A DNA stretch of 64,000 bases, taken from positions 310,001 through 374,000 of the forward strand of contig NZ_RBWV01000009.1 of NCBI RefSeq assembly GCF_003634695.1. Direction: 5' to 3'. How positions within the stretch are numbered: position 1 is the stretch's first letter; the number at the start of each line of letters is the position of its first letter. Under the pieces are notes generated by a model. It worked only from the letters and a program-made list of their open reading frames with translations. It did no database searches and had not been told where the DNA came from. Source of the DNA: Motilibacter peucedani (GTDB taxonomy: Bacteria; Actinomycetota; Actinomycetes; Motilibacterales; Motilibacteraceae). Both the position numbers and the translations under genes were made by a program. Below, in pieces: positions 33,057 to 42,121 of this stretch.

Positions 33057-35483
33057 TCACCCCGCGCCGTAGGCCTGGAACGCGCACGAGGCGACGAGCT
33101 CACCGGGCGAGCCGAGGTCCAGCCCGCTGCGCGCGGTGTGCAGCGCGCTGGCGACGGGCGTGCCGCGTACGAGCTCGGCGTGCAGCCGCCGCATCAGCGG
33201 CACCACGTCGAGGTCGGGCAGCAGCACGGTGCTCGCGAGCAGTCCTCGCGTGCCGCGGTCGAGCAGCGCGCTGACGAAACCGAGCGACTCCTCGCCCGCG
33301 TAGGTCGTCTGCACCGCTGAGTCGCACGCCGCGAGGACGACCTGCGGCGGCGTACGCGTGCGGCTCCCCAGCTCCTGCACCGTCAGCGCGCCGTCGGTCA
33401 GCACCAGCGACGAGAACAGCGGGTTGTCGACGCGGATGCGGCCGTGGCACGCGAGGTGCGCGAGGTCGGAGCGCTCGACCGCCTCGAGCGTCGCGGCCGG
33501 GGTGCTGTGCGGCGGCTGCAGGCAGGTCGCGCCCGGGTGCTGCTCGGCGAGCGCCGAGACCTCCGCCACCGCGCCGGGCAGCTCGGGACCGGCGACCAGC
33601 GCGACCGTACGCGGTGGTGCGACCGCGCCGACGGTCGATGCCCACACGGTCGCCGAGGGCGCCACCGTGACCGGCCCGTCGTGCAGCGGCGTCCACGGGA
33701 TGTGCTGAAGCGGGCCCGCCGGCACGACGACCAGCGGCGCCGACCGGTCGAGACCCAGCGGCTCCAGCAGTCGCGCGGAGAGCCGCGCGAGCAAGGAGGT
33801 CGTCGACGTACGCGCCGCGTCCTGCGACGCGGCCGGTGCGCCTGCGCGCGCCAGCCGGCGAAGGGCGAACAGCAGCGCGTCGCCGCCGCGGACCGCGTCG
33901 TCGGCGGGGCCGAGGGCGACCAGCCGCGTACGCGTCGGCTCCACCACGACGGCGTGCAGCGTGCCGCGCACCACCGCGTACTCGACGAGGGTGGCGCCGG
34001 CCAGGGCTGCGCGGAGGTCCGCGACCGAGAGGACGGCTGCTGACGACGTACGCAGTGCCGCCGCCCGGGTCCGCTCCATCCACGCCAGCGCGGCCGCCGG
34101 GCGCTGCGACGGCAGCACCGCCTGCATGGCCAGCTCGCCGAGCTCGACGCCGTGCCCGGACGCGTGCGCGCGCAGCTCCATCGAGGGCAGAGCGTCGCGG
34201 TGGCGCGCGAGGTCGGCGAGACCTGCGCGGGCGTGCCGCAGCACCTGCTCGGGCGACCCGGCGGCCAGCGCGCCGGCGACGCGCCCCTTGAGCCTGAGCA
34301 GGACCGGTCCGCGCGATGCCAGCCGACCAGCCTCGGCGAGGTCGGCAGCGCGGCCCGAGACCCGACCGGCGACGAGATAGGCCTCGACCGCTTCCGCGAG
34401 CAGGCCGTGCTCGCGCAGCGCCGCTGCCTGCCGGCGCAGTGCCGCCAGCTGGGCAGCGGTCAGCGAGTCGGCCTGTGCCTCGAGCGCGAGGGCGCTCGCG
34501 CGCACGGCCCAGGGCGTGCGGCCTTGACGCCGGAACGCCCGGGCGGACTTCCGCGCGACCGTCGCCGCCTGGAGACCGTCGCCGGTGAGCAGCAGCAGCC
34601 GAGCCACCCGCAGCTGGGCCTCGGCGCGCATGAGCGGTGTCTGCGCCAGCTCTGTGACGGCTCGTTCGGCGGCCGAGAGCGCCTCCGGGAGCAGCCGCAG
34701 GTCGGCGAGGGCGTCGGCGTACTCCGTGTAGTGCTCGCCGAGTGGCAGCCCAGCGGCGGCGTAGAGCGTGCCGGCCCGCTCGAACAGCGCGATCCCCGCG
34801 ACCGGGCGACCCGCCTGCACGTGCACCCACGCCGCGGTCGAGGTGACACCCGCCTCGGTGGCCGGTCCTGCGGCGGGCGCCTCGGCCGACGCAGCCGCGA
34901 CGTGGCGCAGCGCAGCAGCGTGCCGGCCGAGCTGCGACTCGAGCACCGCGACGTTGTTGGCGGCCTTCACCCGCTCGTCGAGGCTCGACGCGGCGTCCTG
35001 CTCCACCAGGCGCAGCAGCCGCAGCGCCTCCTCGGCCCGCCCGAGGTTGGCGAGCAGCGTCGCCTGCTGGAGCGCGAGCGCGGGCCGCCGCGACCGGGCG
35101 ACCAGGCTGCGGGCGCGCGACAGGTCCCGCTGGGCGGCGTCCGTGCGGCCGAGCTCGGAGAGCACGGCGGCGCGGCTGACGAGCGCGTCGGCGAGGTGGT
35201 CGGCGAGGTCAGGGGCGGCAGACGTACGCACCGCCTCGTCGAGCAGCCGCAGCGCCGTGCGGTGCGCCGACGTGCCGCGGTGCGCCCAGGCCGCAGCTCG
35301 CAACGCGGCTGTCAGGGCTGCCGGGTCACCGGCCTGCCGGGCCTCTGCGAGCAGCTGCAACGCGTGCGGCAGGGCGCCCACCGGGTCCGACCCGGCGTGC
35401 TTGTGCATCTGCTCAGCGCGGAGAAGGATGGCGGGCGCGGGATGATCATCACCACCCCGCGCCGCTCGCTGCACCCGCTCCAC
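33057..35483 (-). CDS. CHAT-domain (caspase-like) protease with N-terminal TPR repeats
   Basis: An 808-residue cytoplasmic protein. Residues 1-~490 are Ala/Leu-rich helical repeats readable as about ten TPR-like units. The C-terminal ~300 residues are a CHAT domain: VVVPAGPLQHIPWTPLHDG, catalytic His680 in LACHGR, FSSLVLTDG and catalytic Cys720 in LAACDSA. CHAT proteins are caspase-like cysteine proteases, often the executioner of bacterial conflict or cell-death systems, with the TPR part sensing or holding the target. GTG at 35481-35483 with GGAGG about ten bases upstream; the frame stays open further but would run into the divergent protease gene. It shares an 86-base divergent promoter region with the S8 protease. 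Confidence 0.9.
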   Translation of the reverse strand: MERVQRAARGGDDHPAPAILLRAEQMHKHAGSDPVGALPHALQLLAEARQAGDPAALTAALRAAAWAHRGTSAHRTALRLLDEAVRTSAAPDLADHLADALVSRAAVLSELGRTDAAQRDLSRARSLVARSRRPALALQQATLLANLGRAEEALRLLRLVEQDAASSLDERVKAANNVAVLESQLGRHAAALRHVAAASAEAPAAGPATEAGVTSTAAWVHVQAGRPVAGIALFERAGTLYAAAGLPLGEHYTEYADALADLRLLPEALSAAERAVTELAQTPLMRAEAQLRVARLLLLTGDGLQAATVARKSARAFRRQGRTPWAVRASALALEAQADSLTAAQLAALRRQAAALREHGLLAEAVEAYLVAGRVSGRAADLAEAGRLASRGPVLLRLKGRVAGALAAGSPEQVLRHARAGLADLARHRDALPSMELRAHASGHGVELGELAMQAVLPSQRPAAALAWMERTRAAALRTSSAAVLSVADLRAALAGATLVEYAVVRGTLHAVVVEPTRTRLVALGPADDAVRGGDALLFALRRLARAGAPAASQDAARTSTTSLLARLSARLLEPLGLDRSAPLVVVPAGPLQHIPWTPLHDGPVTVAPSATVWASTVGAVAPPRTVALVAGPELPGAVAEVSALAEQHPGATCLQPPHSTPAATLEAVERSDLAHLACHGRIRVDNPLFSSLVLTDGALTVQELGSRTRTPPQVVLAACDSAVQTTYAGEESLGFVSALLDRGTRGLLASTVLLPDLDVVPLMRRLHAELVRGTPVASALHTARSGLDLGSPGELVASCAFQAYGAG

Positions 35484-35569
35484 CTGCGACCACCCTCCGG
35501 GTCTCGGCGCACCGAACGTCGCCGAGGCTACTGCCGGGGCCTCGCGGGACGTCCGCGAAGGGAGAGTGC

Positions 35570-36973
35570 ATGGCACAGCAGGACGACGACGGCCTCGGCC
35601 GCTCGCGGCAGGAGGGGCGCCGCGACGCGGGTACGCCGTGGTCCGACGAGCTCCGTGAGCACCGCGACCTCGAGACGCTGAAGGCCGACTCCGAGGCGGT
35701 GCGCCGACAGGCCGGCGGGCTCGACCCGGGCGAGGACCAGGACGCCTGGCGCGACCGGGTCACCCGGCGCATCGTCGCCCAGCGCGCGAAGTTTCCCGAG
35801 CTGCCGCAGGTCGACCTGGTGCGCGACGCCCGCCGGGCGGTGGTGCCGGTGATCCGCGGGGAGCTGCTGCTCCGCTCCGACGTCAAGGCGGACGGGACGC
35901 TCTGGGCGCTGCTGCAGGACTACGGCACCGCCGAGGACGTCGTCGAGCTGGACAGCCGCTTGGTGCGGCTGCGGTCGTCGCTGCCGGCGCGCCGTCTGCA
36001 GGCGCTGGCCCGGTTCGTGCGCGAGCGCGGCTACGAAGCCTCCGTCAACCACGTCACACCACTAGGTCCACTGCTCAAGGGCGAGGGCGGACCAGAGCAG
36101 ACCAAGGCGACCCTCGGCTTCCCCCTCGCCCTGCTCGAGCAGCAGCCGTGGGGTCACGTGACGGTCGCGGTCGTCGACACCGGCGTGGTCCGCGACGAGC
36201 GCGACGACGGCTGGGTCACCGGGCTCCGTGCGCCGGACGCCAGCAACGCCGACCCGCTCGACGAGATCCCGCTCGACGGGCTCCTCGACGTCGGCGCCGG
36301 TCACGGCACGTTCGCCGCGGGCGTCGTGCAGCAGGTGGCGCCGATGGCGAACCTGCTCGTACTGCGCGCGATCCGCAGCGACGGCATCGGTGACGAGGTC
36401 GACGTCGCTGTCAAGATCGTGGAGGCGGTGCGTACGGCTGACCCCGACGCCCCGCTCGTCATCAACCTCTCGCTCGGGGCGGAGACGCTCGACGACCAGC
36501 CGCTGCTGGCCATCGAGGTGGCGCTCGAGATCGCGCACGAGGTGCACCGCGACTGCATGGTCGTCGCCGCGGCCGGCAACTCGGGCTCCACACGCCCGTG
36601 CTTCCCCGCTGCCTCGCGCGACGTGGTCGCGGTCGCCGCCCTCGACGCCGACCTGCAGCCGACGAGCTGGACCAACCGCGGCTTCTGGGTCGACTGCGCG
36701 GTGGTCGGCGAGGGGATCCTCTCGACCTACGTGCCCGGCCACGAGTCGACGCTGGCGGACTTCTCACCGGAGACGTGGGACGCGCCGGACCCCTGGGCGC
36801 TGTGGAGCGGTACGTCGTTCGCCGCCCCGCAGGTCGCCGCCGCCGTCGCGCGGCGGGCGTCCGAGGTCGGGTGCACGACGCACGAGGCGCTCGCGTGGCT
36901 GTTCGCCCAGTCGCCGAGGGTGCCCGACGTCGGCCGCGTGCTCCGGCTGCTGCCGGGCACGCCGGTCACCTGA
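35570..36973 (+). CDS. Intracellular S8 (subtilisin-like) serine protease
   Basis: A 467-residue subtilase without signal peptide or membrane segment. The ~185-residue N-terminal extension is charged and helical (residues 1-80 very rich in Arg, Asp, Glu), then the protease domain: Asp203 in AVVDTGV, His245 in GHGTFAAG, Asn in AAAGNSGS and Ser416 in SGTSFAAP. The triad is complete. A soluble subtilase paired with a CHAT protease suggests regulated proteolysis inside the cell rather than nutrition. GGGAG lies five bases before the ATG. It converges with the sigma-factor operon, six bases between stops, and diverges from the CHAT gene. Confidence 0.92.
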   Translation: MAQQDDDGLGRSRQEGRRDAGTPWSDELREHRDLETLKADSEAVRRQAGGLDPGEDQDAWRDRVTRRIVAQRAKFPELPQVDLVRDARRAVVPVIRGELLLRSDVKADGTLWALLQDYGTAEDVVELDSRLVRLRSSLPARRLQALARFVRERGYEASVNHVTPLGPLLKGEGGPEQTKATLGFPLALLEQQPWGHVTVAVVDTGVVRDERDDGWVTGLRAPDASNADPLDEIPLDGLLDVGAGHGTFAAGVVQQVAPMANLLVLRAIRSDGIGDEVDVAVKIVEAVRTADPDAPLVINLSLGAETLDDQPLLAIEVALEIAHEVHRDCMVVAAAGNSGSTRPCFPAASRDVVAVAALDADLQPTSWTNRGFWVDCAVVGEGILSTYVPGHESTLADFSPETWDAPDPWALWSGTSFAAPQVAAAVARRASEVGCTTHEALAWLFAQSPRVPDVGRVLRLLPGTPVT

Positions 36974-36979
36974 CGCGGC

Positions 36980-37447
36980 TCACAGGTGCATCCACGACGT
37001 CGACACCGGGTCGGCGCCGGGGCGCTCGACGCGCACGCGGACCAGGCCGGGGAGCAGGCCGTCGACGCGGAAGCAGCCGAGCTCGTCGACCTCGCGCTCC
37101 CCGCCCAGGCCGTCGGGGGTGTCGACGCGTACGCGCTCCCCACCGGTCCCGGGCACCAGCTGGCCGAGCAGGCTGACCCGGCCACCGACGTACGACACCT
37201 GCAGCTCGACGGCGAGACCGTCGGCCTGGTATCCGACCAGGCGCGTGCTCGTGGACGCTCCGCGCACTCCCGCGCCGGCGAGGTCGGCGTCCTCGACCAG
37301 CTGCGCCAGCTCGGCGTCGAGGTCGCGCAGCGCGAACAACGCCCGGCAGGCCTCGATCAGCGCCGGCGGGACGGGATCGGCGACCGCGGCCACCCGTCCC
37401 AGCTCGCCGAGCAGTGCACGGTCGGCCGCGCCCAGGGTCTCGCTCAT
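36980..37447 (-). CDS. Small sigma-associated protein with C-terminal beta-sandwich-like segment
   Basis: A 155-residue soluble protein. The N-terminus (PVPPALIEACRALFALRDLDAELAQLVED) is helical; the C-terminus (ELGCFRVDGLLPGLVRVRVERPG, then PVSTSWMHL) resembles a carboxypeptidase-regulatory/Ig-like fold. Proteins of this layout commonly follow an ECF-type sigma gene in actinobacteria. The ATG overlaps the sigma stop (ATGA), so the two are made together; a role in binding or restraining the sigma factor is an inference. It has no zinc-finger anti-sigma motif (HxxxCxxC). Confidence 0.75.
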   Translation of the reverse strand: MSETLGAADRALLGELGRVAAVADPVPPALIEACRALFALRDLDAELAQLVEDADLAGAGVRGASTSTRLVGYQADGLAVELQVSYVGGRVSLLGQLVPGTGGERVRVDTPDGLGGEREVDELGCFRVDGLLPGLVRVRVERPGADPVSTSWMHL

Positions 37448-38082
37448 GACAGACCACCTCCGGTGGCGGGCTCGAAGGAGTAGCCGCCGGCGCGGGTCAG
37501 CGCCCGCAGCCGGTCGAGGCAGCGCATGCGTGTCGGGCCGATCGAGCCGACGGGCATGCCCATGGCCTGCGAGACCTCGGCGTACGCCACGGGCTCGGCT
37601 GCGAGCAGCACCCGCAGCAGGCGCTGGCAGCGCTCCGAGAGCCGGGCGAAGCAGCGCCACAGCTCGGCGTCGCGCTCGTCGGTCAGCAGCCCGAGGTCGG
37701 GCGGCGGGGCAGGGTCGGGCAGCTCGAGCGAGGTGTCCTCGACCGGCGTGGGCAGCTCGCGTCCGGCGCGGCTCAGCACCCGCAGGCACTCGCGCCGCGT
37801 CGTGGTGACCAGCCAGCCGGGCAGCCGTTCGGGGTCCTCGATGCGGCCGAGGTTCTCGAGCAGGCGCAGCCAGCTCGTCTGCACGACGTCGCTCGCGTCG
37901 GCCTCGGTCAGCCGGTGGCTGCGGGCGACCGACCACAGCAGGTTCGTGTAGCGGAGCACGAGCGCGTCCCAGGCCGCCGCGTCCCCCGCTGCTGCGCCGT
38001 GGACCAGCTGGGTCGTCGTTGCGCAGGCGTGTTCCACCCGCGGTTCGGGCAGGCCGCACACCGCGGTCGTGGACTTCGACAT
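37444..38082 (-). CDS. Sigma-70 family (ECF-like) RNA polymerase sigma factor
   Basis: A 212-residue sigma factor with region 2 (YTNLLWSVARSHRLTEADASDVVQTSWLRLLENLGRIEDPERLPGWLVTTTRREC) and region 4 (RLSERCQRLLRVLLAAEPVAYAEVSQAMGMPVGSIGPTRMRCLDRLRAL). ATG with GGGAGG six bases upstream. The gene is followed by the coupled small protein. Together with the neighbouring CHAT and S8 proteases this forms a regulator-plus-two-proteases module; which promoters it reads is unknown. Confidence 0.93.
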   Translation of the reverse strand: MSKSTTAVCGLPEPRVEHACATTTQLVHGAAAGDAAAWDALVLRYTNLLWSVARSHRLTEADASDVVQTSWLRLLENLGRIEDPERLPGWLVTTTRRECLRVLSRAGRELPTPVEDTSLELPDPAPPPDLGLLTDERDAELWRCFARLSERCQRLLRVLLAAEPVAYAEVSQAMGMPVGSIGPTRMRCLDRLRALTRAGGYSFEPATGGGLS

Positions 38083-38156
38083 GCCGGCCTCCCGTGGACC
38101 AGTGGCGGTCTCCTACGGGACAAGAGGGCGGTGGGCAGCGCGGTGATACACCGCGC

Positions 38157-40805
38157 CTAGGCGAGCCCGAGCTCGTCGGCACGGACGACCACGGAGCGCC
38201 GGCTCGCCAGCCCGAGCTTGGTGAGGACCGCAGACACATGGTGATCTGCGGTCTTCGGCGAGATGAAGAGCCGGGTGGCGATCTCGGAGTTCGTGAGTCC
38301 CCGGGCGACCAGGCGAGCCACGTCGAGCTGGCGGTTGGTGAGCCCGCCCGGGTTCGCGCGGGTGCTGGCGCGCGCCCGGGCGGGGACGTGGAGGTCGCTG
38401 TCGCGGCGCAGGTCCACCCGCAGCCGGTCGGCGTTGGCGTAGGCGCCGAGGGCGTCCAGCTCCTCGATGGCGCGCAGCCGGTCCTGAACGTCCGCGGAGT
38501 CCGAGAGCACCATCGCGGCGGAGAAGGGCTCGCCGATCCGCTGCCACGCCACCGCGGCGTCGCGCGCCCGGTTGTCCCCGGCCAGCGCGTAGGGCGGAGC
38601 GACGTCGAGCGGGCTCTCGACGAGCAGGTCCAGCCGGTGCAGCCACGCGCGCAGCTCCCCCACCGCCCACGAGGTGCCGGGTGTCGCGCCGAAGCGCTGG
38701 AGGACCTGCGGCGCGAGCTCGGTGACCCTCGGGTCCGCCTCTCCGGTCAGCCACTGCGCCTCGGCGAGGGCGCTGAGGACGTGGAGCGTACGCAGCGGCT
38801 CGTCGATCCGTCCGGCCAGCGCCCACGCTTCGTCCAGGTGGGTGTGCGCATCGCCCGCCTCGCCCGAGCGGAGCGCCACGAGCGCGACGACGAGGTGCGG
38901 CCACAGCCAGGCCAACGGCATCCCGTCCTCCTCGAGGACCGCGTGCGCGTCCTCCACCGCCGCCTTCCAGCGACCCTCCGCGAGCCGGAGCCGTGAGCGG
39001 AGCGCGGTCTGCCAGTGCTGGCAGATCGGGATGTCGCGGGCGCGCGCGAAGGGCAGGCTCTCCTCGAGCACGTGCTCGGCCGCGCGCAGGCGGCGCTGCT
39101 CGACGTCGAGGTTGAGGACCTGCGAGTAGCCGGTGGAGGCCAGCTCGTCCCAGCCGCTGCTGCGGGCCGTCTCGATGTGCTCGAGGATCTCCTCCCGGGC
39201 CCGCTCGTCGCCCTTGCCGAGCCGCACGTAGCAGCCGAGCAGCTGGCCGCGGAGGACCAGGCCCGGCAGGGCGTGCTCCTGGCCGAGCGTCGCCGCCTCC
39301 TGCCCGTGGAGCACGGTGAGGTCGAGCTCGCTGCGCATGTGGGCCAGGTAGGCACGGGTCGCGCGGGCCGCCCCGAGCGCGGGGCCCGACCCCGCGTCCA
39401 CCGCGAACTGCGCCGCCTGCTCGGCGTGGGCCTCGGCCTCCTTGCGTCGACCCTGGTAGTAGCGGTAGACCGCGCACCGCTCGTGCGCCGCCGAGAGGCC
39501 CGGCAGGTCGGCGGCGATGCGCCACAGCGCGAAGGTGGCGCGTACGTTCGCGACCGCGTCCTCGAGCCGGCTCGTCATGTACTGCTCGAAGCCGAGCAGC
39601 TGCAGCAGCTCGGCCCGCTCCTGTGGCGGTGCGTCAGCGAGGTGCTCCAGCGCGATCTCGAGGAAGGCCGCCGCCTCGCTGTGCGAGCCGGCCCGGGCGG
39701 CCTGCTCGGCCGCCTCTCGCGCGTACCGCGCCGCGCGTCCGGCGTCGCGGGCGGACACCGCGTGGTGCGTGAGCACTGCCGGGTCGCGGGGGTCGAGGCG
39801 CTCCAGCGCGTCGAGCAGCCGCCGGTGCAGGCGGTGAGCGCCTCCCGGCGGGATCGTGCTCTCGACGGCCTGGCGCGCGAGCTCGTGGCGCAGGGCGATC
39901 CCGTCGCGGGAGTGGGTGAGCAGCCCGGTGACGCCGAGCCGGCGCAGGGTCGGCAGGCCCACGCCGAGCGCGGCCAGCGCGCGGTCCCCGAGCCCGTCGG
40001 GTGCGGTCGCGACGAGCTGCAGGACCTCGAAGTCCTCGGCCGAAATCTCCGCCGTGCGCGCCAGCACGGCGTCCCGGACGGAGCCCGGCAGCGGGCGGTC
40101 CGGGTCCTTGGCGATCTCCGTGACGAAGTAGGGGTTGCCGCCCGTGATCCGGTGGACCCGCTCAGGGTCCAGCGCCGTTCCCGACAGCAGCGTGCGTACG
40201 CCGGCCACGGTCAGCGGCCCCAGCGGGAGCGTCCGCACGTCCTCGTTGAGCGCGAGGTCGCCGAGCAGCGGTCGTGCCGGGTGCGACTGTCCGACCTCCA
40301 GGTCGCGGTAGCTGACCAGCAGAGCGAGCGGCATGGAGCCGATGCGGCGCACGAGGAAGCGCAGGACCTCGGCGGTCGCCGCGTCCACCCAGTGCAGGTC
40401 CTCGACGACGAGCACCGTGGGCTCGGACCGCAGCCAGTCGTAGAGCTCCTCGCACACCGACGGCAGGGGCACGTCCGGCTGGTGCTGCAGCGGCGCCGAC
40501 GGCACCTGCGCGGCGATGTCGCGGAACGGCCCCAGCGGCCGCGGCGTGCTCAGCGGGTCGCAGCCGCCGCGCAGTACGCGTACGCCGCCGGTGCGCACGC
40601 AGGCTGCGGCGAGCAGCGCCGACTTCCCCGTGCCGGCTTCGCCGGCCAGTGCGACGCCGCCTCCCGTGCCGGAGCGCGCGCCGTCGACGACCGCCCGCAA
40701 CAGGGCGGTCTCGTGGTCTCGCTCGACGAGGTCCACGCGCTCAGCGTAGGGGGCGAGGGCTCGCTCCCGGAAGGGATCGCGCTGCCGGACGAGGGTCGTG
40801 CTCAT
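38157..40805 (-). CDS. Large ATP-binding LuxR-family (LAL) transcriptional regulator
   Basis: An 882-residue regulator. Residues ~28-300 are a STAND-type ATPase (Walker A GEAGTGKSAL, Walker B VLVVEDLHWVD, sensor GGNPYFVTEI); a long helical TPR-like middle follows; the last ~65 residues are a LuxR HTH (LTNRQLDVARLVARGLTNSEIATRLFISPKTADHHVSAVLTKLG). Such proteins switch transcription in response to a ligand bound by the middle part. The ATG at 40803-40805 was preferred; further upstream frame lacks a start site. It ends 74 bases upstream of the sigma gene on the same strand, so it could belong to the module or be independent. Confidence 0.92.
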   Translation of the reverse strand: MSTTLVRQRDPFRERALAPYAERVDLVERDHETALLRAVVDGARSGTGGGVALAGEAGTGKSALLAAACVRTGGVRVLRGGCDPLSTPRPLGPFRDIAAQVPSAPLQHQPDVPLPSVCEELYDWLRSEPTVLVVEDLHWVDAATAEVLRFLVRRIGSMPLALLVSYRDLEVGQSHPARPLLGDLALNEDVRTLPLGPLTVAGVRTLLSGTALDPERVHRITGGNPYFVTEIAKDPDRPLPGSVRDAVLARTAEISAEDFEVLQLVATAPDGLGDRALAALGVGLPTLRRLGVTGLLTHSRDGIALRHELARQAVESTIPPGGAHRLHRRLLDALERLDPRDPAVLTHHAVSARDAGRAARYAREAAEQAARAGSHSEAAAFLEIALEHLADAPPQERAELLQLLGFEQYMTSRLEDAVANVRATFALWRIAADLPGLSAAHERCAVYRYYQGRRKEAEAHAEQAAQFAVDAGSGPALGAARATRAYLAHMRSELDLTVLHGQEAATLGQEHALPGLVLRGQLLGCYVRLGKGDERAREEILEHIETARSSGWDELASTGYSQVLNLDVEQRRLRAAEHVLEESLPFARARDIPICQHWQTALRSRLRLAEGRWKAAVEDAHAVLEEDGMPLAWLWPHLVVALVALRSGEAGDAHTHLDEAWALAGRIDEPLRTLHVLSALAEAQWLTGEADPRVTELAPQVLQRFGATPGTSWAVGELRAWLHRLDLLVESPLDVAPPYALAGDNRARDAAVAWQRIGEPFSAAMVLSDSADVQDRLRAIEELDALGAYANADRLRVDLRRDSDLHVPARARASTRANPGGLTNRQLDVARLVARGLTNSEIATRLFISPKTADHHVSAVLTKLGLASRRSVVVRADELGLA

Positions 40806-41023
40806 GGTGCGATCGTCCGGCTCCAGTCCGGACTCGGCATGGGTGACGGCTCCCCATCTACGGCCACCAGCGCGCGAGATCCCCTCCTGGGGTGCCTCGC
40901 GTGGGGGCACAGCGGCCCGAACGTGGGCAGCCGCCCCCGATCCGCAGCCCCTCGCTCCGCGACTAGACCTGATCCCGTCGGCGCTCGCCGGCACTTCCAC
41001 CGAACGGGAAGGACCCGTCAGTC

Positions 41024-41272
41024 ATGGCACTCTTCATGGACATGCACCAGCTGGACGCCGTCAGCATGGACGCCGTGCGCCAGGCGCACAGCGCGGACCT
41101 CGCGATCCAGCACGAGCACGGCGTCGACTACCAGCGCTACTGGGTCGACGAGGCCCAGGGCAAGGTGTTCTGCCTCGTCGAGGCGCCCGACGCCGAGAGC
41201 GCCACAGCAGTCCACCGGGCCGCGCACGGCCTGGTCGCGGACGCGATCTTCCAGGTGCAGGAAGGGGTCTGA
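41024..41272 (+). CDS. DUF4242/SCO4226-type small protein
   Basis: An 82-residue protein (MALFMDMHQLDAVSMDAV, then a GVDYQRYWVDEAQGKVFCLVEAPDAESATAVHR core) matching the DUF4242 fold, a small ferredoxin-like barrel. The Streptomyces member SCO4226 binds nickel; the His residues here (His8, His22, His30, His64, His68) would allow metal binding, but this is inferred. GGAAGGA precedes the ATG. Divergent from the LuxR regulator, and followed by two short genes on the same strand. Confidence 0.85.
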   Translation: MALFMDMHQLDAVSMDAVRQAHSADLAIQHEHGVDYQRYWVDEAQGKVFCLVEAPDAESATAVHRAAHGLVADAIFQVQEGV

Positions 41273-41280
41273 CAGCTCTC

Positions 41281-41397
41281 ATGCTCAGCGACCCCTCCAT
41301 CACCCTCGTGCTCGTCGAGCAGCGGCTGGGGGAGCTCCGGCGCGCGGCGGAGCTCCACCGGCTGCGCGGACCGTCCACCCGCAGAGCCTCCCCATGA
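41281..41397 (+). CDS. 38-residue protein coupled to the next gene
   Basis: ATG to TGA, 39 codons, starting nine bases after the previous stop and ending in an ATGA overlap with the following gene. The product (begins MLSDPSITLVLVEQRLGELR) is an amphipathic helix with an Arg-rich end. The overlap geometry and G/C third positions support translation, perhaps mainly to couple the next gene. No family recognised. Confidence 0.5.
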   Translation: MLSDPSITLVLVEQRLGELRRAAELHRLRGPSTRRASP

Positions 41398-41957
41398 GCG
41401 CCACGCTCCGCCCCCTCCTGGTCCTCGCACTCGTGCTCACGGAGGTGGGTCTGTGGCAGTGGCGCGTCCTGCTCACCGGGCGCGGACGGACCGGCCTCCC
41501 CGTGCTGCTGGCGATCCTCGGCGCCGTCCTGCAGGTCACCGCGATCGCCCAGGTGGTCACCAATGTCGGCGAGACGCTGACGACCGCCGCGTACGCCGCG
41601 GGCGTCGGAGGAGGCGTGCTCCTCGGAGTCCTCGTCGCTGCGCGGTTCGCGCAGGAACCCGTACGCGTCAGCGTCGTCACGAGAGACGCAGCCCTCGAGG
41701 GTCTGCTGCGCGAGCGCGGGTGGCCGGTTCTTGCGTACGCGGGGAGCTCCGGCGATGCGGTCGTCTCCGTCCTGCAGGTGCTCGCACCGGCACGCCGGCG
41801 CACCGCTCTGCTGGCCGACCTGGACGCTCTCGCTCCGCGGACGCCTCGCTCGGTCGAGGTGCTCGACCGGGCGAGCATCGCGGAGGAAGCCGATGAACAG
41901 GCGCTTCTACCGCGCGTGCCCCTGCCCCGCCGACCGGTCGCGGTGTCGCAGGCGTGA
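41394..41957 (+). CDS. UPF0316/DUF5698-like membrane protein with DUF2179-like domain
   Basis: A 187-residue protein. Three hydrophobic segments fill residues ~5-85 (LLVLALVLTEVGLWQW, LPVLLAILGAVLQVTAIAQVV, AAYAAGVGGGVLLGVLVAARF), then a soluble domain (VSVVTRDAALEGLLRERGWPVLAYAGSSGDAVVSVLQVLAPARRRTALLADL) like the DUF2179 domain of UPF0316 proteins. The family has been discussed in connection with nucleotide signalling, but its function is unsettled. ATG overlaps the stop of the 38-residue gene. Confidence 0.75.
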   Translation: MSATLRPLLVLALVLTEVGLWQWRVLLTGRGRTGLPVLLAILGAVLQVTAIAQVVTNVGETLTTAAYAAGVGGGVLLGVLVAARFAQEPVRVSVVTRDAALEGLLRERGWPVLAYAGSSGDAVVSVLQVLAPARRRTALLADLDALAPRTPRSVEVLDRASIAEEADEQALLPRVPLPRRPVAVSQA

Positions 41958-42121
41958 GGGGACCTCCTCGCTCGCTCAACTGTCAGTGCGTCGCGGCTGC
42001 TGGAAGTGACCCTCGCTACGGCTGAGCCAGCAGCTTGCTCACGGGACCGCGCGCTCATCCCGCACATGCCGTCTCCGTAGTGCGACGGGACATCGCAGGG
42101 CGATTTAACGGACATGCCGGC

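Noticed and set aside
38157-41000. A longer N-terminus for the LuxR regulator reaching 41000
   Set aside because: The extra ~65 residues are Arg/Gly/Ala-rich without structure and would run into the leader of the divergent DUF4242 gene; the ATG at 40805 fits the domain start.
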